NCBI GenBank assembly: GCA_964482085.1
Contig: CAYZVS010000005.1
Coordinates: 1 to 64,000, forward strand
Length of the DNA: 64,000 nt
Direction of reading: 5' to 3'
Source of the DNA: CAIXDN01 sp964482085
Lineage (GTDB): Bacteria; Patescibacteriota; Patescibacteriia; 2-12-FULL-60-25
Part shown: piece after piece, positions 8,654 to 16,774 of the stretch
How positions within the stretch are numbered: position 1 is the stretch's first letter
Layout: every line of letters begins with the position of its first letter
Position numbers and translations under genes: made by a program
Notes under the pieces: model-generated
What the model saw: only the letters and a program-made list of their open reading frames with translations
Databases searched by the model: none
What the model was told of the DNA's origin: nothing

Positions 8654-9671
8654 TCTGTTTGCGATCGTTGTTTTGTTAATAGTCGCCTGGTTTGGTTGGA
8701 CTTGGGCCAATGAAGCCTATTGGGCCGTTCCCGCTGGTGCCGTAAAACAGTTTGAAGTTCCAGCTGGTGCTGACGCGACAAGTGTCGCATCTCTGCTCGA
8801 GGAAAAAGGGTTAATTCCCTCGGCATTGCATTATCGTATTTACGGTCGATTGGATTCCGCGGTCATTCGTCCTAAGGCGGGTGTCTACCAGATTCGCCCA
8901 GGAACAAACTATAAAGAAATCGCAAGATTACTCGCGCTAGGCCCGGCCCGCAGTGAAGTGAAGATGACCATCATTGAAGGTGAAACGATAGACGATCTGA
9001 TTGATCAGCTTGAGAAAGAGCGCCAAGTAGATCCGTCTGAAACCGTACTGGTTATCGGTCGCTCGCTCGATCGTGTTCCCTTTGATCCTGCACTCCGTGA
9101 TACCTATTCCTTCCTTTCAGGATTGCGTCGGGACCGCTCGCTAGAAGGATATCTGTTTCCGGAAACCTATCGTGTTTGGGCCGATCAATTGCCGGAAGGT
9201 CTGATCGCTAAACAGCTGGATGAATTCAGTAAGCGCTTCTCTGCGGCAAAACCCGGAGTAGCTAGCGCACCGCTCACAACATTGGATGAGGTCGTTATTC
9301 TCGCCTCTATTGTTCAGGATGAAGTCAGCTCGGAAGATGAGATGCGTATGGTTGCAGGCATTTTCTTAAATCGTTTACGTGATGGCATGGCACTTCAGTC
9401 AGATGCAACGCTTAATTACATCACGGGTTCGGGGCGAGCACGCGCCAATGCCCGCGATCTTTCTATCGATTCTCCGTGGAACACCTACAAATATCGTGGA
9501 CTCCCTCCCTCTCCGGTCGGAAATCCGGGTGAAGCGGCTATAAAAGCTGTACTCAACCCAGAACCAAGTGAATATCGTTACTTTTTAAGCGATCAACAAG
9601 GCAAGATCTACTACGCTCGTACCTTCGATGAGCATATCGCCAATCGTCAAAAAGCTGGATATTCACAGTAA
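8637..9671 (+). CDS. mltG: Endolytic murein transglycosylase MltG-like
   Basis: 344 residues. One N-terminal membrane segment (VSLFAIVVLLIVAWFGWTW), a LysM-like region (about 45-100, with GVYQIRPGTNYKEIARLL) and the YceG/MltG catalytic domain: LEGYLFPETYRV, VVILASIVQDEVSSEDEM, GIFLNRLRDGMALQSDATLNY, SPWNTYKYRGLPPSPVGNPG and YRYFLSDQQGKIYYARTFDEH. MltG cuts nascent glycan strands and sets their length. The start at 8637 is the only ATG in frame just before the hydrophobic segment; an upstream frame start would lie deep inside the PAP2 gene. Confidence 0.93.
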   Translation: MQKIVSLFAIVVLLIVAWFGWTWANEAYWAVPAGAVKQFEVPAGADATSVASLLEEKGLIPSALHYRIYGRLDSAVIRPKAGVYQIRPGTNYKEIARLLALGPARSEVKMTIIEGETIDDLIDQLEKERQVDPSETVLVIGRSLDRVPFDPALRDTYSFLSGLRRDRSLEGYLFPETYRVWADQLPEGLIAKQLDEFSKRFSAAKPGVASAPLTTLDEVVILASIVQDEVSSEDEMRMVAGIFLNRLRDGMALQSDATLNYITGSGRARANARDLSIDSPWNTYKYRGLPPSPVGNPGEAAIKAVLNPEPSEYRYFLSDQQGKIYYARTFDEHIANRQKAGYSQ

Positions 9672-9690
9672 AAGCTAGATTCCCTTACGA

Positions 9691-9719
9691 TTGACAAAAT
9701 CGTGTTTTTATGGTTTAAT
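9691..9719 (+). promoter_or_regulatory. Promoter of the orphan gene at 9777
   Basis: TTGACA (9691-9696), spacer 17, TTTAAT (9714-9719). The leader of about 50 bases contains a small hairpin (CTCTGTTTT/AAAACAGGGAG). Confidence 0.75.
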
Positions 9720-9776
9720 AAGTCGTTCTCTGTTTTTAAAACAGGGAGTAGAAAACCCTTTTCGAGGAGTTGCGTC

Positions 9777-10277
9777 ATGAACGGGTACACGCCCGATTCA
9801 CCTGACGACACGCTTTCCTGCCCTAGGCGGGAAGAGGAGTCGGGAGAATACCCGGTTCTTCAAGAACCGGACCAAGCTCAAAAAGAACGCATTGTGCTAC
9901 GCGACAAGTTGTTGCGCCGTGCACTCGAGGAAGAACTGCTCTCCGTAGCCGCCCAACCGGGTGGCAAGGAGTTGCTGGATCTCCTGTGCTGCGAACCCAA
10001 TCCGCATCGCTTTGTGAGTCGACTCGACCGATACTTTCGACTTCACGTCGTGGAACAACGTTTCAAGGTCATGGAAAAAAACCTTGAAATCAAGAACAGT
10101 CGGCCCGTTCCGATCAACGAGCACAGTCTTTCTGACGAGCTCGGACAACTGCGCTTTGACTGGTTGCGCGGCAAAGTTCAACGCCGCGCCGAGGACCGTC
10201 GCCGTCGTGAGCGCGCCAATACACTTAACGAGGAGGACGTTCTCTGGAAAAACGCCATACGACAACCCAAGAAGTAG
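9777..10277 (+). CDS. Orphan helical protein of unknown function
   Basis: 166 residues, soluble, strongly charged, no signal peptide. The N-terminus is acidic and disordered (PDSPDDTLSCPRREEESGEY); from about residue 40 it is predicted to be almost wholly helical, rich in Arg/Glu/Lys, with a Cys pair in LLDLLCCEPNPHRF and a basic tail (RRAEDRRRRERANTLN). I recognise no family. CGAGGAG lies 7 bases before the ATG at 9777. It stands alone between its own promoter (9691) and terminator (10284), and its codons are GC-richer than mltG and the helicase gene around it, so it belongs to the second gene class described in the findings. Confidence 0.75.
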   Translation: MNGYTPDSPDDTLSCPRREEESGEYPVLQEPDQAQKERIVLRDKLLRRALEEELLSVAAQPGGKELLDLLCCEPNPHRFVSRLDRYFRLHVVEQRFKVMEKNLEIKNSRPVPINEHSLSDELGQLRFDWLRGKVQRRAEDRRRRERANTLNEEDVLWKNAIRQPKK

Positions 10278-10283
10278 CTACCT

Positions 10284-10322
10284 GACCCGGCCTGTGTGTT
10301 ACACAGGCCGGGTCTTTATTTT
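10284..10322 (+). terminator. Intrinsic terminator
   Basis: GACCCGGCCTGTG / CACAGGCCGGGTC, 13 bp with loop TGTTA, then TTTATTTTT. Confidence 0.92.
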
Positions 10323-10325
10323 TCT

Positions 10326-10352
10326 GTCATTCCCGTGGAGGCAGGAATCCAG
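10326..10352. repeat. Half copy of the GTCATTCCCG palindromic repeat
   Basis: GTCATTCCCGTGGAGGCAGG followed by AATCCAG: the left hairpin of the 90-base element found complete at 42607 and 63318, here with mismatches in the stem. The uvrD-like gene starts 13 bases later. Confidence 0.7.
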
Positions 10353-10364
10353 TACCATCGTCGC

Positions 10365-12515
10365 ATGTCCACGTTTCTCCTCTCGTCCGACCAGGGCGGC
10401 TCGATAAAAAAGATCGATTATGCCAGCGCTCTTAACCAAGAACAGCTAGCTGTTGTTTTAGAGGGCGATGGACCCTGTCTCGTATTAGCAGGGGCCGGAT
10501 CTGGAAAAACACGCACGCTCACATATCGTGTCGCCTATCTTATCGAGCATGGAGTCGATCCTTCCTCTATCCTGCTCCTTACTTTCACCAACAAAGCGGC
10601 CAAAGAAATGTCCTCGCGTGTAGAAACCGTTCTCGGCCCATCCGCTCGAGGAATTTGGGGCGGAACATTTCACTCCATCGGTGCACGTCTTCTTAGGTCC
10701 TATGCAGAAGACCTTGGCTATCGCTCTAACTTTTCCATTCTCGACCAAGAAGATAGTCGTGATCTCATCAAAGCCGTGATGAAAGATCTTTCTATCGATC
10801 CAAAAGCGCGACGTTTTCCAACCGCAAAAGTTGTTGGCGATGTTTTGTCCTATGCGCGCAACACGCAAAATTCTATCGGCGATGTTTTGGAAGTTAAGTA
10901 TCCAAACTTCCAAGCCTTTCTCTCAGACATCGAGGAAATCGCCAAGCAATATCACCAAAGAAAAAAACAGGCCAACGCCATGGACTTTGACGATCTTCTT
11001 ACCAATCTCGCAATGCTCCTCGATGGTCCAGACGGCAAGCGTCTGTCTGAACGTTTCCGATATATTCTTGTCGATGAGTATCAGGACACGAATGCGGTTC
11101 AAGCACGCATCGTCGCGGGTTTTTCCAAGGCGCATAACAATATTGTTGCCGTTGGCGATGATGCGCAGTCGATCTACGCCTTCCGTGGCGCCGATGTAAA
11201 AAACATTTTGTCGTTCCCGGAACAATTTAATGGTGCACGCATTTTTAAACTGCTTACAAACTATCGTTCAACGCCACAAATTCTCGACCTCGCTAACGAG
11301 TCGCTTTCCAATAATCGTCATCAGTATAAAAAAGAGTTGATCGGGCTCCGCGAGAAAGGTGATAAACCGCGTCTCGTTGCTTGTTCAAGCGCCTCACAAG
11401 AATCGCGCTATATTGCGGAACAAGTTTTGGCGTTACGTGCAGAAGGCGTTGCGCTCGCCAATATGGCCGTGCTCTTCCGTTCATCGGCCCACTCGCAAAC
11501 CTTGGAATTTGAGCTCATCAAACGCGACATTCCTTATGAATATCGTGGCGGGCAAAAGTTTTTTGAACGTGCACACATTAAAGATGTTGTTTCTTTCTTG
11601 CGTGTGTATGAAAACCCAAAAGATGAAATTGCATGGCTACGTACGCTAAGTTTACAAACCGGAATCGGCGCCACAACAGCAGCTGAACTTGCCTCACAAG
11701 TACGTGTACTTGAATCCATCGACATGGTTGTTGACGGTTCCGCAGGAATCCAAGTCCCTTCACGAGGTCAAACCGGTTGGACGGACATGCTTGGCATTTT
11801 AAGTAAGCTCGCTGAGAAGGGGAGAATTCCCGCGCCACTCATCCGGGCAATCAATACGTCTATCTATCAGGACTATCTTGAGCGTGAATATCCAAACTAC
11901 CGTGAACGTCTGGAAGATTTGGAACAGCTCGCCTTGTTTGCAGAAGGTTATGACGATCTCGCGGCTTTCCTTGCCGACATCGCGCTCTATGACGGTATTG
12001 TCGCTGGTCGCGAAAAGTCCGGAACAGAGGAAAAGGAAAAAATGATTCTCTCCACCATTCATCAAGCCAAGGGCTTGGAATGGGATACGGTCTTCATCAT
12101 CCATTTAGCAGATCAATCTTTTCCAAATCGTCGTGCGCTCGCGGAAGAAGATGGGATGGAAGAGGAGCGCCGTCTGTTTTATGTCGCCGTCACCCGCGCG
12201 CGTCGCCAGCTCTTTTTAAGTTATCCGCTTACAACAGGCCAAGAGTCCTTAATGTTGAATCAGCCTTCAACCTTTGTTGAAGAAGTTGATCCGCATTTAT
12301 TTGAACGAGTAGAAATTCGAGAAGCGGGGTTTGGGCTCGCGGCTCGCGGCAAGATGAGTCGTCCTCCAGGCGGAGGCGAGTGGTCGTGGGATGAGGGCTC
12401 CGGCTATGAAGAGCCTGCGATCGAGATCAAGCCCTCAACCGTCTGGAAAAAAGACGATAAACCAAAAAAGCCACTGAAGCCCGGATCATTTCTCCGTGAG
12501 ATCGAGGATCTCTAA
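10365..12515 (+). CDS. UvrD/PcrA-type superfamily 1 DNA helicase
   Basis: 716-residue ATP-dependent 3'-5' DNA helicase for repair or replication restart. Motifs in order: Q-motif LNQEQLAVV, Walker A LAGAGSGKTRTLTYR, motif Ia LLTFTNKAAKEM, FDDLL and motif II VDEYQDTN, motif III GDDAQSIYAFRGAD, motif IV LTNYRS, motif V STIHQAKGLEW, motif VI RRLFYVAVTRARRQL. Length fits PcrA/UvrD, and the C-terminal region after residue 670 is short and disordered (Pro/Gly-rich, Trp). UvrD, PcrA and Rep cannot be told apart here. Start ATG at 10365, placed after the repeat; earlier in-frame starts lie in the preceding terminator. Confidence 0.93.
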   Translation: MSTFLLSSDQGGSIKKIDYASALNQEQLAVVLEGDGPCLVLAGAGSGKTRTLTYRVAYLIEHGVDPSSILLLTFTNKAAKEMSSRVETVLGPSARGIWGGTFHSIGARLLRSYAEDLGYRSNFSILDQEDSRDLIKAVMKDLSIDPKARRFPTAKVVGDVLSYARNTQNSIGDVLEVKYPNFQAFLSDIEEIAKQYHQRKKQANAMDFDDLLTNLAMLLDGPDGKRLSERFRYILVDEYQDTNAVQARIVAGFSKAHNNIVAVGDDAQSIYAFRGADVKNILSFPEQFNGARIFKLLTNYRSTPQILDLANESLSNNRHQYKKELIGLREKGDKPRLVACSSASQESRYIAEQVLALRAEGVALANMAVLFRSSAHSQTLEFELIKRDIPYEYRGGQKFFERAHIKDVVSFLRVYENPKDEIAWLRTLSLQTGIGATTAAELASQVRVLESIDMVVDGSAGIQVPSRGQTGWTDMLGILSKLAEKGRIPAPLIRAINTSIYQDYLEREYPNYRERLEDLEQLALFAEGYDDLAAFLADIALYDGIVAGREKSGTEEKEKMILSTIHQAKGLEWDTVFIIHLADQSFPNRRALAEEDGMEEERRLFYVAVTRARRQLFLSYPLTTGQESLMLNQPSTFVEEVDPHLFERVEIREAGFGLAARGKMSRPPGGGEWSWDEGSGYEEPAIEIKPSTVWKKDDKPKKPLKPGSFLREIEDL

Positions 12516-12560
12516 GAGGCTTGCCCCAATTCCACCTGCCCGATAAGGTCTGGCTGAACT

Positions 12561-13538
12561 ATGGCTTGGGCGCATTTGGAAGGCCCGGGAGCGCCGGACA
12601 CGGCCTGCGACCTGGTAGCAACGGCCATCGCCGATGAATATCTCCGGCGCGATCCTGCGTCGCTTTTGAATATCCGTGTTTCTGGCGGTCACGGAGTCTT
12701 ATTTGTAGCAGGGGAAGCCAAGACTCAAGCAGATTTTGACGTTGCCGCCGTCGTCCGCCGTACGCTTGGTCAAATCGACGCCGGTCTCTCGGCTGAGCCA
12801 TTTATCGCCATCGAACCCATGGTCGAGCCTCCGCTCTTTGGGGACCGCGACCCGCTCACGGTCTTTGGCTATGCCACATCAGAAACAGAAACCCGTCTTC
12901 CGCGCGAGGTTGATCGAGGCCGCCTCATTCTCCAAGCGATGGAAGTCCGCCGGCTCATGGATGCTGATTGGTACTGGCTGGGTTCCGACTACGCCGTTTT
13001 TGCAGGCGGCCTCCGCGGCAAGGAAGTGATCTTAAGACTTGGCCATGCAGACAACGCCTCGCCAGAAGAGTTAAAAAATCGAATCTTGCAGGCGCTTGGC
13101 GATTTGGTTGAAGCACAAGAACTGCGGCTCGTTGTCGCCGATGCAAAATCAAATGGGGGACTCGCGAACCGCATCGGTTCTAGCGGACGCAGACTCTCGC
13201 CTTATGGTCGCAAACTTCCACCAACGCCATCTGGAGTTGGACTTCATTTGGCGCATCCAGCCAATCTTGGGAGCTGGTATGCCCGTGCGGCCGCACGTGA
13301 GCTCGTTGCCGGAAACTTTGGTAAAGCCGTCCTTGCCGAGCTCGACTACATTCCACATGAATCCAAACCATCAGCTATGCGTGTCCGTAACGAGAAAGGT
13401 GAAGACTTGCGCGAGCATCTCGATCCATCGCGTTTTGATCTCGCTCGCCCTCCTGTTGGCTGGGACCTTCCGCGTCTCATAGGGGACAGTATCCGCGTGG
13501 CTTTTGATGCGACAGCTCGACTCCCGTGGGAGCTGTGA
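12561..13538 (+). CDS. Degenerate S-adenosylmethionine-synthetase-like protein
   Basis: 325 residues (MetK is about 385). The order of MetK landmarks is kept: an N-terminal GAPDTACDLVATAIADEYL where MetK has GHPDK-x-CDQISDAVLD; VLFVAGEAKT; GDRDPLTVFGYATSETE, matching GDQGLMFGYATNET; then a C-terminal GRKLPPTPSGVGLHL and WYARAAARELVAGN. However the ATP/methionine site is altered: the His and Lys of GHPDK are Ala and Thr, and the Lys-rich GGGAFSGKDPTKVDRS stretch is replaced by LHLAHPANLGSW. GRK is kept. It is therefore probably catalytically dead or has a new role. The central domain is shortened. It starts 45 bases after the helicase gene; the next gene is secreted. Confidence 0.75.
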   Translation: MAWAHLEGPGAPDTACDLVATAIADEYLRRDPASLLNIRVSGGHGVLFVAGEAKTQADFDVAAVVRRTLGQIDAGLSAEPFIAIEPMVEPPLFGDRDPLTVFGYATSETETRLPREVDRGRLILQAMEVRRLMDADWYWLGSDYAVFAGGLRGKEVILRLGHADNASPEELKNRILQALGDLVEAQELRLVVADAKSNGGLANRIGSSGRRLSPYGRKLPPTPSGVGLHLAHPANLGSWYARAAARELVAGNFGKAVLAELDYIPHESKPSAMRVRNEKGEDLREHLDPSRFDLARPPVGWDLPRLIGDSIRVAFDATARLPWEL

Positions 13539-13553
13539 TAGACTCGTCTCACT

Positions 13554-14288
13554 ATGAAGTACGTTTCCAAAATCATGCTTCCGACCTTGCTCTGCACCGC
13601 GCTTCTTGGCGCCGGCTGTAATCAATCGGAAACGAGCCCAACAGGAATGAGTGGCGACACCGTCGCCGACCAATACGCCCAAAGCCAAGGACAGCAGCCG
13701 CCAGTCACAACGCCTGAGCGCATTGAAGAGACAGCGCCAGCTCCCGTGTCAGCACCAGAAAGTAATAATCCATCACCAACCACACCAACTATGGAAGCAC
13801 TCGCATTCCCAGGCGTCATGGACGCTCAAGAAGTGAACAAAAAAGTCCTCATCAAAACCACACTCGGCGACATTGTAATTCAGGTCGATCCAGACCAAGG
13901 TCCAAACGCCGCATCCAACTTTGTCTATCTCGTAAAGAAAGGATTTTACACGGGTACGATTTTCCACCGCGTGATTCCAGGCTTCATGATTCAAGGGGGT
14001 GACCCAACCGGCACAGGTACAAGTGGCCCAGGCTATCAATTCAAGAATGATCCAGTGAAGTCTCCTTACAACAAGGGTATTGTCGCTATGGCCAACGCCG
14101 GTCGCGACACCAACGGCTCGCAATTCTTTATCATGGTCGATAATGTACCTCTCCCACCAGACTACTCAGTTTTTGGTCATGTGATTGAAGGACAAGATGT
14201 TGCCGATAAAATCGCCGCAACACCACGCAACAGCCAAGACCGTCCAAATCAAGAAGTGAAGATGCTCGATGTGAGCATCCAAGAGTAA
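13554..14288 (+). CDS. Cyclophilin-type peptidyl-prolyl isomerase lipoprotein
   Basis: 244 residues. Signal peptide with lipobox LLGAGC (Cys about 22), a Pro/Thr/Glu-rich linker to about 90, then a bacterial cyclophilin domain: TTLGDIVIQVDPDQGPNAA, FHRVIPGFMIQGGDPTGTG (Arg and Phe of the active site), IVAMANAGRDTNGSQFFI and DYSVFGHVIEGQDV. It would catalyse cis-trans isomerisation of proline bonds in exported proteins, tethered to the outer face of the membrane. ATG at 13554 lies 7-8 bases after a possible -10 box TAGACT, fitting the short-leader style of this genome. Confidence 0.93.
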   Translation: MKYVSKIMLPTLLCTALLGAGCNQSETSPTGMSGDTVADQYAQSQGQQPPVTTPERIEETAPAPVSAPESNNPSPTTPTMEALAFPGVMDAQEVNKKVLIKTTLGDIVIQVDPDQGPNAASNFVYLVKKGFYTGTIFHRVIPGFMIQGGDPTGTGTSGPGYQFKNDPVKSPYNKGIVAMANAGRDTNGSQFFIMVDNVPLPPDYSVFGHVIEGQDVADKIAATPRNSQDRPNQEVKMLDVSIQE

Positions 14289-14291
14289 TCG

Positions 14292-14320
14292 TTGATCAAA
14301 CCGTTGATTCGATGTACGAT
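14292..14320 (+). promoter_or_regulatory. Promoter of the C39-like peptidase gene
   Basis: TTGATC (14292-14297), spacer 17, TACGAT (14315-14320); ATG at 14327 follows 6 bases later, so the message would be leaderless. Confidence 0.5.
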
Positions 14321-14326
14321 CGCCGC

Positions 14327-15148
14327 ATGAAGAAACGTGCGGCGATTGTGTTTTCAGCAGGCCTGCTCCTCATAATTGGGGGAGTTGCTTTGGCGTATAC
14401 CTATCGCACAAATCTGCGCGACCTTGCCTACAACTGGTCAAAGCCTGCTTTACCAGAAGCGATTTCGTATATTCCACCAACGAGCACGGCTCAAGCTACA
14501 ACCACCAAGCCATCGACCAAGCCGGCCGCTAAACCTGTACCGACTCCAACCCCAGCACCCACGCCCAAGCCAACCGCTCCCACAGAAATCAATCTCTCGG
14601 TTCCTTTCTTGCTTCAAGCGCCAAAACAAAATTGGGTTGAACCATTTGAAGATGCATGTGAAGAAGCATCCTTGCTCATGGTCGATGCTTACTACGACGG
14701 TCGCAAAACAGCCTTTGGTCCAGATGAAGGTGTTAAGGCTATTCTCGATGTCGTCGCCTATGAAGACGCAACCTACGGCTACAATAAGGATGCAAACGCC
14801 GATGAAGTCATGAAGACGGCCAACAATTATTTCAAACGTCCAAACGTAGAAATCGTGGAAGCGACGGAAGCAAATATCAAGGCCGCACTCGCAAACGGTA
14901 ATCCCGTCATCGCGCCTGCGCATGGGAAAGAGCTTCTGAATCCAAATTTTCGTAACGGAGGACCGGAATATCACATGCTCGTGATCAAGGGTTATACAAA
15001 AGACGGGCAATGGATTACCAATGATCCTGGAACCAGAAACGGTCCCGACTACCTCTACCCAAAACAACGGCTCCTCGACGCGATACATGATTTTAATGCC
15101 AGAGACATGAAGCTCGGTCGCAAAGTCGTCATCATTATCAAGCCTTAA
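14327..15148 (+). CDS. Secreted C39-like cysteine peptidase
   Basis: 273 residues. Signal anchor (AAIVFSAGLLLIIGGVALAY), then a Pro/Thr/Lys-rich spacer (about 50-85), then a peptidase C39-like domain (PF13529): INLSVPFLLQAPKQNW, the catalytic Cys in FEDACEEASLLMVDAYY, the catalytic His in GPEYHMLVIKGYT and Asp/Asn in WITNDPGTRNG. Proteins of this kind are extracellular or wall-facing peptidases with unknown substrates in CPR. Followed by another exported protein 12 bases later, so the pair may be co-expressed. The start at 14327 is chosen from the promoter and the Lys/Arg-rich signal start MKKRAA. Confidence 0.88.
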   Translation: MKKRAAIVFSAGLLLIIGGVALAYTYRTNLRDLAYNWSKPALPEAISYIPPTSTAQATTTKPSTKPAAKPVPTPTPAPTPKPTAPTEINLSVPFLLQAPKQNWVEPFEDACEEASLLMVDAYYDGRKTAFGPDEGVKAILDVVAYEDATYGYNKDANADEVMKTANNYFKRPNVEIVEATEANIKAALANGNPVIAPAHGKELLNPNFRNGGPEYHMLVIKGYTKDGQWITNDPGTRNGPDYLYPKQRLLDAIHDFNARDMKLGRKVVIIIKP

Positions 15149-15160
15149 AAAAACACTCCT

Positions 15161-16327
15161 ATGCCAAAAACAAATAGCAACTCCAAAAAGGTCGTTGATA
15201 ATTCCGGTGCCAGCTACCGCCTCTCGGGCTTTCTCATCATCATTATTTTTGCATCTCTCGGACTCGTCTGGCTCTGGCTCCAATTGCCAAAGCGGACAGA
15301 ACCGCCCGTTGCCCGTCCGCCCGTGGTGAGTGAACCTGCGGTACCTATTACTACAAATCCGGAAAAGACAGCGTGTGAAGCAGCTCGCGGTAAATGGGTA
15401 GATTGTGGCAATCCCTGTCACGGAAAACCAGGAGAGATTTGTACAACTGTGTGTGAAGCACAGTGTCTTTGTGGCGGTATTGCCGGCTTTGGTTGTCCCG
15501 CAAATAAGGTTTGTACAGACTACGAGCCATCCGCATCGACGCCAGATGCTCTTGGCGTATGTCGAGAAAAGTCATCAGAACCCATCACACCACCAGTCGT
15601 ACAGTCGCTACGTGATCGCCCAGAGGGCATGACTTGTGATGAACTGAATTTTATCTGTGTCGATCCATCCTTTGCCAAGAACGCACTTACCAGCCCATTT
15701 GTCGCGGAAGGAACCGGCACAGCTTTTGAAAACACAATCAATTGGCGTCTACTCGACGGATACGGTGGAGTTCTAGAAAAAGGTTTTACAATGGCCAACG
15801 CTCCCGACATTGGGCAAGCGGGACTATTTGAAATCCGCGCCTTCTTGTTGCAGGTTCCCAAGACCTCCACCGGCACACTGGAAGTTCTTGAATACTCAGC
15901 GAAAGACGGAAGCCCGACGCACATTGCTCGCATTCCAGTGAGCCTTCCAACGACGTCGATGAAAACCAAGTTCTATATGCCTTCCGGATCGACCACGGAC
16001 TGTTCGGAAATGACTTCCATCGAGCTCGATGTAACACGCTCAGCGCTTCCCGTTGAAACGGCACTAAGAGCATTGCTCGCCGTCGGGCCGACGATGAGCT
16101 CCAAGCAGTCGGCTATCCCTCCAAACACACAACTAGTTTCGCTTGTCGTCTCAGGAGGTACGGCAACAGTCGTCTTGAGCCCGGAGCTTGGAAATTATGG
16201 AGGCGGCTCCTGTAATGTCGCAGCAATTCGTGCGCAAATTGAACAAACGCTCAAGCAATTCTCGTCTGTCCGCAACGTTGTCATCTCACAGCAAGGAAAA
16301 ACATCGGAAGAAACACTTCAGCCATAA
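15161..16327 (+). CDS. Secreted protein with Gmad2 and GerMN domains
   Basis: 388 residues: N-terminal membrane anchor (LIIIIFASLGLVWLWLQL), a Cys-rich stretch (about 65-130, with CGNPCHGKPGEICTTVCEAQ and more Cys), an immunoglobulin-like Gmad2 domain (about 165-265, with SPFVAEGTGTAFENTINWRL) and a C-terminal GerMN domain (about 275-380, with RALLAVGPTMSS and GGTATVVLSPEL). Gmad2 and GerMN occur together in sporulation and spore-germination proteins of Firmicutes and in many exported proteins of non-sporulating CPR bacteria. A germination role is not implied. The Cys-rich part may bind metal or be held by disulfides. Confidence 0.8.
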   Translation: MPKTNSNSKKVVDNSGASYRLSGFLIIIIFASLGLVWLWLQLPKRTEPPVARPPVVSEPAVPITTNPEKTACEAARGKWVDCGNPCHGKPGEICTTVCEAQCLCGGIAGFGCPANKVCTDYEPSASTPDALGVCREKSSEPITPPVVQSLRDRPEGMTCDELNFICVDPSFAKNALTSPFVAEGTGTAFENTINWRLLDGYGGVLEKGFTMANAPDIGQAGLFEIRAFLLQVPKTSTGTLEVLEYSAKDGSPTHIARIPVSLPTTSMKTKFYMPSGSTTDCSEMTSIELDVTRSALPVETALRALLAVGPTMSSKQSAIPPNTQLVSLVVSGGTATVVLSPELGNYGGGSCNVAAIRAQIEQTLKQFSSVRNVVISQQGKTSEETLQP

Positions 16328-16333
16328 ACAAAT

Positions 16334-16774
16334 ATGAGCTCACTCCTCCTGGTCGGTGCTGTCGCTGGAATGTCCGCTGGTGCAATCATGACATTCTTTT
16401 CACATGTCGCACCTCGTCTTGGAGCAGGTAACTTTATCCGCGACATCGACCAACCAGCACTTTTTGGCCGCACAATCAGCCGTCGAGAATCCCATTTACT
16501 CGGCATCCTCGTTCACCTCTGTCTTTCGTTGATCTTTGGACTTATTTTTGCGGTTTTTGTAGATTTCGGTTGGTTAAAAGGTTTTGAAATTGTCCCGATT
16601 TTGATTTACTCCGTTGCAATTGGGCTATTTATAGGTTTGGTCATTATGCCTTTGGAGGGACATGGTCTTTTTGGTCGCAAGCATGACGCTTGGTTCATGG
16701 CCGATGTTATTTTAACCAATCTATTTTGGGGTTTGATTTACTTTGGCTTGGTGGGGTTATGGACCGTCGCGTAA
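16334..16774 (+). CDS. Small integral membrane protein
   Basis: 146 residues with about four transmembrane segments (LLLVGAVAGMSAGAIMTFF, LVHLCLSLIFGLIFAVFV, VPILIYSVAIGLFIGLVIM, LTNLFWGLIYFGLVGLW). A conserved-looking loop GRTISRRESHLLG and the EGHGLFGRKHDAWF loop lie between them. I do not recognise the family. Its last 16 bases overlap the start of the CapA-like gene, suggesting translational coupling. Confidence 0.8.
   Translation: MSSLLLVGAVAGMSAGAIMTFFSHVAPRLGAGNFIRDIDQPALFGRTISRRESHLLGILVHLCLSLIFGLIFAVFVDFGWLKGFEIVPILIYSVAIGLFIGLVIMPLEGHGLFGRKHDAWFMADVILTNLFWGLIYFGLVGLWTVA

Noticed and set aside
14450..15421. 323-residue minus-strand frame opposite the C39-like peptidase gene
   Set aside because: Trp/Arg/Cys-rich translation with no domain; the plus strand has the peptidase motifs and signal peptide.
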